The notes under the pieces were generated by a model. It searched no databases and had not been told where the DNA came from. It saw only the letters and a program-made list of their open reading frames with translations. A stretch of 64,000 nucleotides of DNA, from assembly GCA_030267565.1 (NCBI GenBank), contig BRXU01000035.1, forward strand, positions 1,023,001 to 1,087,000, in the 5' to 3' direction. A program made the translations under genes and the position numbers. This stretch comes from Pleodorina starrii (Eukaryota > Chlorophyta > Chlorophyceae > Chlamydomonadales > Volvocaceae). Every line of letters begins with the position of its first letter. The first letter of the stretch is position 1. This document shows, piece by piece, positions 44,250 to 53,592 of the stretch.

Positions 44250-44640
44250 GGCGCCACCTTGAACTGAGCTCAATTTTTGAAACGGACTGCGCAAGCTACA
44301 TTCTGCAGCTGCCAGTTTTTTGGCCAAAGTCATAAGCTCATCCGATAATTTATTTTCACAGTTGTATGGTCGGGTGCGGAGCAAGCGCAAATGTTCGGCA
44401 CTGGTCCTCGGAAGCAGGCGACAAAGCAGTAAGGTGTCGTGGCCAAGCTAATGCCTGCGCTGGAAATTCAAATATTTCGACAATCTAGCCTCTTTCGCAA
44501 GCTCTGGGCTAGAGAACGCAGAGCAACGAGCACTGTACGGCTCTCGTACTGTGGTGTAACAGCTGCGTGCGCCGAAAGGCTGAAATCAGCCCTAACGTGC
44601 GCTGGCTTTGCACTTATTGTCATATCATTACATCAGCTGG

Positions 44641-44651
44641 ACTTTATATGT
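44641..44651 (-). promoter_or_regulatory. Candidate TATA box of the giant gene
   Basis: On the minus strand this reads CATATAAAGTC, about 395 bp upstream of the ATG at 44249, the same core as the candidate of gene 1. The long implied 5' leader makes this tentative. Confidence 0.25.
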
Positions 44652-45283
44652 TTGAACAAAGAACCTTCCCATTTCGTCCCGCTCAGCTGTCGCGGGTAGC
44701 GAGGTGCTAACCTGACCACGTCCAGTAGGCTTCACCCTCCATTATGCCCAGGTCTTTCTCTTCTTTTCCTTGGGTCTGATAAGGAGTTCGCGACGCAGCT
44801 TGACAATGGCCTGCCATGCGTTGCTGTGCATTCCAGACTGACTGGCAGCCTACTGGCAGCACCCCCTCAGCACCGCAGCAGCAGGGCGTCCTAGATATAG
44901 GTCATATGAGCCAATAAAGACCACCTAGCGCTCTCTGTTTTATCTAGAAGGCCCACTGGGCACATGTGCTAAAAAACTGTTGAAACTTAATTATGTTTCA
45001 ACAGTTCAAGATCATCGCGTTCCGTATTTGTATCCCACCTTGCTCGATTGGGCCGCGCTGTAACCACTTGCAGTCCCTGCAACACGTATCGACGCCTGCC
45101 GAACCCATCAACCGCACGCCCTAAAGCCCTTAACCCACGCGTCATGAGAGGCGCCGACGCATAAACCTCCATGCCCTGTCAGGCCTCGCTCGCAAATCCG
45201 ACAGCCACCGCCCTCAGCACACGCACCTCCCAAAACCCTGTGCGCATTGTCCACTGCGGTTACCATCTGGTGGTGGCTGCCCA

Positions 45284-45705
45284 GGGGCCAGCCCCGTAGA
45301 CCCGCAGGCCAGGCCCGTAGACCCATGGGCCAGCCCCGTCGACCCACGTGCCAGACCCGTAGACCCACGGGTCAGCCCCGTAGACCCACGGGCCAGCCCC
45401 GTAGACCCACGGGCCAGCCCCGTGGACCCACGGGCCAGCCCCGTAGACCCACGGGCCAGACCCGTAGACCCACGGGCCAGCCCGTAGACCCACGTGCCAG
45501 ACCCGTCGATCAACGTGCCAGACCCGTAGACCCACGGGCCAGCCCCGTAGACCCGCAGGCCAGACCCGTAGACCCACGGGCCAGTCCGTAGACCCACGGT
45601 CCAGCCCCGTTGACCCACAGACCAGCCCCGTAGACCCACGTGCCAGACCCGTAGACCCAGGGGCCAGCCCCGTAGACCCGCAGGCCAGGCCCGTAGACCT
45701 ATTCG
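45284..45705. repeat. 21-bp minisatellite
   Basis: About 20 copies of a 21-bp unit, GTAGACCCACGGGCCAGCCC plus C, with variants (CGTGCCAGA, CCGCAGGCCAG). Reading frames through it on both strands are repeat artefacts. Confidence 0.9.
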
Positions 45706-46261
45706 TTGCTGTTGCTGTTGTTATCTGGTGATGTAAGCAGCCGCGGGCACACGCAAGCGCGCTCGTGTGCACGAGCGTTGCCGCTTCCCTGCCTGCCTCA
45801 CCTTCGGTGCTTACCCGGCGAGCGAGTCTACGCGGAGGCCTGCCCAGTGCCAACGTGTCACGGCATTTCATGCACCAGCCCGCCTTCAGGCATCCCATGC
45901 GCTGGTCATCCTTTGGGGGTCCACTCATGTCCCTTGTGGGATGACTCACTCATTCCACGCTAGAGCCACCATGCTAGGAGGCGGAGTCCCCATGCACGTA
46001 ACCACGCGCGCAAAACCAGGAAACGGTGTTTAGGCCAGTGTAGCGGCTTCGAGCCTGTCGGTTTGGGTTTGGCACGCGAAACGCGGTTTGGCGGCTTCGG
46101 GCCTGTCGGTTTGGCAATGGCGCAATGGCACTTTGAAGGGTCGTCTTACGTTGTCCCCTGACAGGCAGGTCTGTAGGGTTGTGAGTGCTGTGAGTGGGCA
46201 GCAACTGAATCCCGAGTCTGCTCTCTGCAGTCCACCGTAACCACCACCACAACCTGGATAA

Positions 46262-46560
46262 AACTCTTTTCCAGTGACAGTGTGGCTTAGTGGAGCCTAC
46301 TCCCCGGCTTGACTGACTGCCACACGCTTCCTTCCCGGTTCCCGCGCGGCGTCATCAACTCCCGGTGGCGGGGCCCGCGCGCGTGGCTGGCACCCAAAGG
46401 CAACAGCAGGAAAGGGGTTTCCGAATTGAGCACGGGGTTCCGACCCTTATTCGGCCACATGGACGTATGGTTACAAGGTCTTACCCCCCCCCGTCCCGAT
46501 ACACACAACTCTCAGTTCCAAAAGCAAATGTCCTTACCACTGGACTCGTGGCGGTTGCGC
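46262..46560 (-). repeat. Possible degenerate tRNA-derived SINE
   Basis: On the minus strand the block starts with an A-box-like CCAGTGGTAAGGAC, then an anticodon-arm-like TTGCTTTTGGAACTGAGAG and a weak B-box-like GTATCGGGAC, followed by an unrelated body of about 230 bp. The A box is good and the B box degenerate. No target-site duplication was found. Confidence 0.3.
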
Positions 46561-47439
46561 TAAGAGTCAAACAACGGCACGCTCAGTACGACAGTAGGGC
46601 AAGGCCGCCCCTCCCACCTCCCCGGGAAGCGACTCGTCACTGTCGCCAGCGAAACGCTGCTCACCCACCCACCCACCCAGCCCCTTCGCACGCCCCTGCA
46701 CGCCATGCCCTTGGGGTTTTGCTGTCCAGGGCTGAACCAGTTTTATTGAAGCCCGTATCAGCTATAGCATGGCCGTCCCCGCACCTTCCCTGCACACCTT
46801 CCCCTTCTCCGGGGGTCCGCTCTGGGTCCTAGCACAGATGCAGATGAAGGCGCAGAACCGCAGATGCAGGTGCCCCGCCTCTTCACCCCACGCCCAGTCA
46901 GGTGGGTATGTAGCCAAGGCGCGGCTGGGGGTGCGGCTGCGGCTGCGTGTGCGGGTGCGTATGTAGAAAATCCTGCCGAAGAAGGAATCGCTCCCGAGTC
47001 CCAACGGGAGGGAGGGCGAGTCGGCACCTGCATCGGCGCCCCCCCGCATGCGCCTCCCTCGCCCTCAGCCCTCGCCCTCGCCTCCGCTCCACTGCTGCCG
47101 TACCCTCCTTTGTCGGCCCGCTGTTCTCTGCTTTCGGCAAGGAAAGTAATGAACTCTTCTTGCGTCCTTCTTTTTCCTTGGCGCAGGTGAGTTGGGTTCT
47201 TGAGCGCTTCGGGGATTTGGGGCGTTCCTTGCATCCCAGCCGCATTTCGACCAATTCAGCAGCGCGTCGTCCTCTCGTCCAGCAGCCTCAGCAAATCTCC
47301 AACATCCACCATACAGCCTCGCCTCGTCATCGTTGCGCCTCGTCACCGCGGCGGCTCAGCTCGAACTCCGCTACAACCTCTCGGTTTGTATATATCGCCC
47401 CCTGCTGCTTGCAAGCTTTTACCTCGCTGTTCTTTTACA

Positions 47440-47510
47440 TGATGGGACGAAGAATTCTTCTGTTTCCTTACCGTTTACGGGCTCCGGCCTATGCGTGGAT
47501 ACCCCGCCCC
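47440..47510. repeat. Dispersed repeat family A, copy 1
   Basis: This copy contains CTTCTGTTTCCTTACCGTTT then ACGGGCTCCGGCCTATGCG and TGGATACC. Related copies are at 57893-57945 (inverted), 59432-59482 (direct) and, more weakly, 8308-8332. Confidence 0.6.
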
Positions 47511-47945
47511 CACCACCACCACCTAGGCCGCACGCCCCGCCTGCCGCCTCCGCACCCGGCGCAATCGCCCCCTAAAGGCCCCGCGGCCCTGGGCCGCCGG
47601 AAGGGCACGCGGCTCAGTCCCACACCCCCCGCCCCTGCCCCCAACCCGGCCCCCAACCCGCCCCCCCTGCGGTATCTTCGTTTTTCACCCCCATCCCCTC
47701 CACAACCCCCACTAAGCCATGTAACCATATGTTGATATGTATCGGTACCTCCATGGCCCGTGCGCAACCCCAGAGCCCAACCCCTGTATTACCTAGCGAC
47801 GGACTGAAACCCCCCACCCGCCCCCCCAGGTACCGGGGGTACCGGAGTACCGGCTACCGGGAGCCAGCCGCACGCACCAGACACCACATCGCCCCACCAA
47901 CATCGCGGCCCCCTTGATGGGTCGCCTCCGCCCCGTCGCTGCGGC

Positions 47946-48034
47946 ATCCCCATCCCCATCCCCATCCCCATCCCCATCCCCATCCCCATCCCCATCCCCA
48001 TCCCCATCCCCATCCCCATCCCCATCCCCATCCC
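47946..48034. repeat. (CATCCC)n hexanucleotide repeat
   Basis: About 15 uninterrupted CATCCC units lie in the intergenic DNA to the left of the gene at 48604. The complement (GGGATG)n forms Gly-Met open frames that are artefacts. Confidence 0.95.
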
Positions 48035-48603
48035 CGTGAGATTACGGTACTTATTTACCCACCCTTAACCCTCCCCAACCCTCGCTCGCAGCCCCGGCCC
48101 CAGTCCCACCCCCCCTACTTCAACCCTCCACCTCCACTGCCACTGCCTCAATGCAGGTCATCAAGATCGCGGAGCAGCGCCAGGACAGGACAGGACATGG
48201 ACCGGACAGGATATGGACCGGACCAGACGGGACAAGACGGGAAACACGAGGCACAGGGCCAAACAGACCCCTACATTCCCCGTCCCCTCCCATTGCATGC
48301 CGTGTCATCGATTACGGTATCATCTCCAAACACCGCAGAGGAGGGGCTCGGTCCAGCGGCGACGCGGCCGCACGCGCGCGCACACTTTGCTGTACGGTTT
48401 ACGGTGTATGATATGCGGTACCAAATCCCAGGGTATGCTTTGTAAGTATCACTTCACTTCACTTCACCCCGGGAGGAGGAGGAGGAACGGGGGGAAAAGA
48501 CAGCGGCTGCCGCCTCCGCTGCCTCCGCCCTCCGTCCGTGTCCCACCCTCCCAACAGTATCTCGTCTGTAGTGTCCCCCCAAAGCCACCGCCGCCGCCGC
48601 CGC

Positions 48604-51600
48604 CTAGGCAGCCGCCGCCTCCGCCTCCGCTGCCTCAGCCAGCTCGTCCAGCCCGGCCAGCTGTGACGTCACGTGCCGTACGCCCTCGCAGGATCCCGGC
48701 GCGTCCCTCTCCGCCCGCAGCAGCGCCGCCAGGGGCCCGGGTGCGGGTGTGAGAGTCAGCACTCGGGTGAGAACCGCGGTGGCGCGAGTCAGCAGCTTGG
48801 AATCGCGAGGGTGCTCCTTCACCTGTGCACATGCACGGCTTTAGTGGTTTTAGTTGGGGTTTGCCTTAGGGTTTTGGGTGTTTTGGAGCGGAGCGTGTTT
48901 GAAGGGGTGTCCCAGTAGGTGTCCGGAGTTGAGAGGGGTTGTGGCGGGGGGAGGGGGAGTTGCGGAAGTGAGGTGCACAGGCACACAGCTCGAGTACGCA
49001 CGCCGACTAGGCAAGCAAGGCTGGCTGGGGACAGTGAGGAGAGGTGGGAGGGATGTATAAAGAGAAATCCGCAGCGGAGAAGGAGACGGCGTTAGCGAAT
49101 GGACCCAGAACCCGGTGGGGGGGGGGTAGGTACGACAGTCTGAACAGGCATACAGGCTGAAAGGATGGGGGTGTGTGCGACGAAGAGAAGTATCCCGCAG
49201 TGAAGGAACGGAAAGCGGCGTTAGCGCCCGAACCCGGAACCCAAAGGTGACCCCTGACGGCGTGTGATGCGGAGGGGGAGTTCGACCTCCTACCTCCTCA
49301 CAGCCCAAGCTCCGCCCATCTAAAACAACCATATAATTCTAAACCCTAAAACCCTAAAACCCCAACAGCCCCCACTAATCCCCCACTCGCCTGCAGCAGC
49401 GTCAGCTCGGCCACGTGCACCCACACCGCATCCTGAGCCACCCCGTGTACGGCAGCCAGCCGGCAGCAGGCCCGGGCTTCGGAGCGACGGAGGCCGTCCC
49501 ACAGGGCAGCCCAGGCGCCGTACATGAGCAGCGGAGCCTGGGCGGGGGGTTGGTGGGTGTGGGTGTGGGGTGGGGGGGGTGAAGAGGACCCCAAGTCGAA
49601 AGAGGCGGTTGAGAGAAGGGGCGGTGGGGAGTGCGATGCGTGAAAAGTGGTGTGTTGGGGGCTGCATGTGGGTGGGTGGGTGGGTGGGGGGGGGAGACGG
49701 ACCTTCGGTCCGCCGGCCATCCGTGCTGGAGCGCCTCGCCTCGCCTTGCCCCCACCCCGGCCCCCGACCCCCGCTCGCTCGCTCTACCCTTCCCTTCCCG
49801 TCCCTGAGGGTCTGAGCCCTCTGGAGCCCTCTGAAGCCCCAACCCGACAAACGACACCGCAACAAAACACGCACACACACACGCACACAAACCCCTCCCC
49901 TTCCCCCCCACAGCCCCCCGCCAAAACACAACCCCCACAGCCCCCCCCAAACCCACTCTCACACCCGCACCCCCTCCCCCTCACCTTCCCAATGTGGTCC
50001 AGCAGGCTGTTGAGCAGCCTCCAGCCGCATCCGTGTTCCACCATCAGACGAGCCAGGACCGCCACCTCGTGAGGGTGGTGCCGCCAGTGGGGGTACCTGC
50101 TCCAGGGGGGGACAAGGGGGGTTGGGTTGGGTTGGGTTGGGTTGGGTTGGGTTGGGTTGGGTTGGGTTGGGTTGGGTTGGGTTGGGTTGGGTTGGGTTGG
50201 GTTGGGTTGGGTTGGGTTGGGTTGGGTTGGGTTGGGTTGGGTTGGGTTGGGTTGGGTTGGGTTGGGTTGGGTTGGGTTGGGTTGGGTTGGGTTGGGTTGG
50301 GTTGGGTAAGCATGTTCCGTGTGAGCTTCGTCGCCACAGGGCACCCGCGCTCGCGACCCCCTCCCCACCTGACCCTCCCCTCACCATCCTCCGGTCCCCC
50401 CCTCACCGCCCCCACACCGCCTCCCCCCTTCCGCCCCTTCACCCTGCCCCGCCAACCCCAAGCTCCCAGGAAAGCCCAAAAACCCTGAACACCCCCGCCC
50501 CCCCTCCTGACCGCTACGGCTCTCACTCACTCTTCGATGACCTCCTGTTGGCCGAACGTCGAACGTCGAACGAGTCGAGTCGAGTCGAGTTGCCGCCACG
50601 TCAGGGCCCAACGGAGCGGCGGTAGCCCAGGGAGGGAGGGGGAGAGGGGGGGAGGGAGGAGGGAGGGGCAGTGAAGGAAGAAGCGGCGAAGAGTGTGTGT
50701 TGGGGGGAGGGGTCCGCGCAGACAGGGCAGCGCCGCCGTAAAACCAGGACCGGGCGGGTGGGTGGGTGGGTGGGTGTAGGGGGTGTCATAGAAGAAGCAG
50801 ACATAGCGCGTTGCGAGTGTAAGGGTTTCAGGGTTTTAGGGAGTGTCGGTGAGGGCTGGGAGTTCTCCCCTCTGCAGCACCACTCCCTCCGCCCCTCATC
50901 GAATCGCCGCCTGGCCTCAGAATCAACTGATTAAGCACCGGACTGCAGCACGGCATGAGCACTGACACCCTCCACCCCCCCTTGCCTCCCCGCCGCTGCA
51001 TATTCGGACTGCTTTCCCATACCTCCCTCCTCCCCCGCCCCGCCCCCTCCGCCCCCTCCCTCACCGGCCCCTCCCCCTCCGCCCCTTTCCCCCTCCCTCC
51101 CTGCCTCCCCCCACACTCCGACTCCACCCCTCACCGACCCCGCAGCGCCGTCAGCTGTGACCTGTACGACAGCTGCACGGCATCTGTACGGCAAACCCCC
51201 TCCCACCCTCCCTCCCTCCCTTCCTCCCCCTCTTCCCCCCCCCCCCCACCTGCAGTTCGTGCCACAGCCACAGCGGCTCTGCCCTGCTTCGTATGATTGA
51301 CACCAGCAGCAGTCGGAGGTACTCCACGTAGAGGTAGGCGGTGACGGGGTCGTCGCGGCGGCTGTGGCTCTGGGCGCCCCAGATGATCTGTGGAGGGAGG
51401 GGGGAAGGGGGAGGGGGAGGGGGCATGGGAAGGGAGAGAGGAGGGGAGAGGAGGGGAAGAGGAGGGACATGGGGAGGGGGAGAAGGGGAGGTCTTTCTCA
51501 GCGTCATGGTACGCGAGGAAGGCGCCCAGACCCGCGCCAACGGCGGTGATCGGCGGCGCTGCAGCCGTGCGCTGCGCCGATACCTGCCTCCCTCGCCTCC

Positions 51601-52766
51601 CTCGCCTGGCCTGCCGGTGATCCTGTAAGCCCCGAGGCTGCTCCCGACGCTGCGGTTCGTCCACGCCCCTGGTTCATCTTGTCAGGCTGTCAGCACCTGC
51701 TCTTACGGACTGTCATACTTCCTCCCCACTTTGGTTCACTTCGCTCGCTCGCACGCTCACTGTGCGCGCGGCTCCTGCGTCCCGCCTCCCGCCCTCCCGC
51801 CCTCCCGCTGCGAAATTTTCTTTATACCCTCCCGCCCTCACCACTCGCAGTTCCCGCCTCCCGACATTCATTGGCGGCGGGCGGCTGGCTCACCACGACC
51901 ACGACCCTAACCCACGGACGACTCACATTTCGTGACGGCTCCCGGTCGTCATGTCGCTCCCAACACACCCTCAGCACCCCAACCAACACGTCGTGCAGCG
52001 GAGGCAGCGCATCGGGAGCAACCGGCCGCCAGGTGCAGTACGGCGCGGAGAAGGCGCTGTGCTGCAGGTGAAGGGCCTCCGTCGGCGGCAGCGCCGCCGC
52101 CGCCGCCGCCGCCGGCGGCGGCGGCGGCGGCCCAGCGGCGGCGTCAGGGTTAGCAGCGGCGGTGGAGGCGTCCGCCGTCTGCGCTTGCTGCTTTTGCTGT
52201 TGGGCCTGCTGTTGCTGTTGGAGACGGCGCCAGGCGGCTAGGATGGCGGCGGGAAGCTTCTGGCAGGCCTGCTCCTCGGGCTCCTCGTCGGTGTCGGGAT
52301 GTACGACAGTGTCGTACAGCCAAGCGCAGAGGTGCTCCAGACGCGGGTTGCGCGCCAGGTGGATCATGGAGCGGTAGCGGTAGGAGCTGATGAGCGGGGC
52401 GTCGCCGTCCTCGTCGCTGCTGCTGTCGCTGCCATCATCGTCGCCGCTGCTGTTGCCGTCGCTGCTGCTGCCGCTGCTGCTGCTCAGAGTTTCACCGGAT
52501 TCGGTATCGCTGTCATCGGTAAACCTGCCTCTGTTGCCGGCCGCTGGGCCATCGGCGGATTGCCCGTTTTCTCCAACACGGGCGTCGGTGTCGTCCTCCA
52601 CCCACTCATCGACGCTTAACTGGAGCAAAGTTGGTACAGCTTTTGCTATTGCAAGGCCGGCTTCCTCGAAATCTGCTCTCTTAAGGCTTTGATTGATGGA
52701 GTCTCGCAAACTATCCAAGTCTTCCGCCATAGCGCGTGCACGCCGTAAGTTGTCAAAGCTAAACAC
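48604..52766 (-). CDS. Unrecognised helical protein, 6 exons, about 498 aa
   Basis: The exons, 5' to 3', are 52766-51927, 51387-51250, 51161-51135, 50544-50531, 50096-49985, 49537-49391 and 48822-48604. The frame is kept throughout, although the 27-nt exon at 51161-51135 is optional, which makes six or seven exons. Residues 1-280 hold a helical start (LKRADFEEAGLAIAKAVPTL), an acidic Ser/Asp-rich linker (SDTESGETLSSSSGSSSDGN), a helical stretch (LEHLCAWLYDTVVHP), a Gln-rich coiled-coil-like run and a poly-Pro/Ala tract from a CCG repeat. The rest reads as helical repeats: VTAYLYVEYLRLLLVSIIRS, EVAVLARLMVEHGCGWRLLN, GAWAALWDGLRRSEARACCR, VWVHVAELTLLQVKEHP. It has no signal peptide or membrane helix. 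I do not recognise the family; a helical-repeat scaffold protein is the best description. The exon 50544-50531 is only 14 nt (EVIEE with its neighbour), and the intron after 49391 uses a GC donor (CAG|GCGAGT). Confidence 0.7.
49054..49120. repeat. Dispersed repeat family B, inverted copy 2
   Basis: This reads GTATAAAGAGAAATCCGCAG, CGGAGAAGGAGACGGCGTT, then AGCGAATGGACCCAGAACCC, the reverse complement of the 21800-21872 copy with a handful of changes. A shorter, more diverged copy follows at about 49185-49250. Both lie in the last intron of the unrecognised gene. Confidence 0.6.
50119..50307. repeat. (GGGTT)n pentanucleotide array, about 38 copies
   Basis: This is 189 bp of uninterrupted GGGTT (plus strand), in the intron between exons 50544-50531 and 50096-49985 of the unrecognised gene. 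It is G-rich on the plus strand (non-template for nothing known; the transcript would carry AACCC). It resembles but does not match algal telomere repeats (TTTAGGG or TTTTAGGG). Confidence 0.97.
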
Positions 52767-53390
52767 TCCGAGTCCTATTATAGTTACGGGCCGTGCGGTA
52801 GGCCCAACGTGAGCGAGGGCTTTTTATTACGCTAGTGTCAGGTCTGCTTATACGTTAAACCTAGGCAATTGGTCAATGATGCGAAATAAGTTGTAAATAT
52901 TTGGTCTCACGGTTTGTACACCTGTCGAAATCGCACTGCCCAAGCAGCGGTACTCGGTACTACAAGGTACTACATGCCGGAAACGGCCGGAAGTACGATA
53001 ACTACGCCACTAGTTGTGGCAGCGGCCCCACATGACAACCGTTGCTTGACGAGCTGTTCGCCCCTTGTGCATGTGCTGGGCTTTGCGCCGTCCGCGTGGC
53101 ATGGTGCGTGCTTTCCTGCTTTCCAGCTATGATGTCAGCCCTTGCCCTGCTCGGCCCAGCTGGCTAGGCGGCCAAGAGGCGGCGGCCCGGGGTTGCCCTT
53201 TGCCAGCAGACTCCATGCCCCAGTAATGCAAGCACCAGCAGCTCACCATCATCCCTTTGGGGATGTACGTAGCTCGTCACCCAACACTGCCCAACACCGT
53301 GGCGGCGCCCCTGCCGGTGCACGCCGCCGCCACCGGCTGACAGCAAAGCCTCCTGTGAGTCGACAAGGGTCGACATCAGGGGAGATGTTT

Positions 53391-53449
53391 GTCAACTCAG
53401 CACATCGACCTCCCCTGGTCGACATGGTTAAGCGATGTGCTGAGTTGAC
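53391..53449. repeat. 17-bp perfect inverted repeat (hairpin)
   Basis: GTCAACTCAGCACATCG at 53391-53407 is exactly complementary to 53433-53449, with a 25-nt loop. The pairing may extend imperfectly outwards, because GTCGACATCAGGGGAG at 53369-53384 resembles the complement of CTCCCCTGGTCGAC inside the loop. Confidence 0.8.
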
Positions 53450-53567
53450 GCGGCAAACGCCGAAATGAAACAAGGATTGATTAGCAAAGTTCGGTACGGC
53501 GTCAAAAGATGGAGGGTTAAGGTGGATGTGTGTGGTGAGCTGTGCGGGGGTTAGCCCCCAGGAGTGA

Positions 53568-53592
53568 GCATGCATGGCCGGGCCATGCATGC
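53568..53592. repeat. 12-bp perfect palindrome with 1-nt spacer
   Basis: GCATGCATGGCC and its exact complement are separated by a single G. It is followed by a direct duplication of CGTGCACGTTGCAGTCCG at about 53599-53636. Confidence 0.85.

Larger units (their letters stand above)
44250..48603. other. Repeat-rich intergenic region upstream of the giant gene
   Basis: This region has 4.35 kb without a convincing protein-coding gene. Its left part should hold the promoter and 5' leader of the giant gene, and its right end the 3' UTR of the gene at 48604. It contains a 21-bp minisatellite (45284-45705), a tandem CGGCTTCG(A/G)GCCTGTCGG motif at about 46046-46110, a possible degenerate SINE (46262-46560), a dispersed repeat (47440-47510) and a (CATCCC)n tract. 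Short frames such as 46758-47234 on the minus strand match nothing I recognise. Confidence 0.45.

Noticed and set aside
50044..50526. Frames encoding (NPTQP)n and (GWVGLGWV)n
   Set aside because: They are translations of the (GGGTT)n microsatellite in an intron.
50883..50946. Possible exon (VLNQLILRPGGDS) in the unrecognised gene
   Set aside because: It would have to be entered in phase 2, but the flanking exons join in phase 0, where this segment has a TAA.
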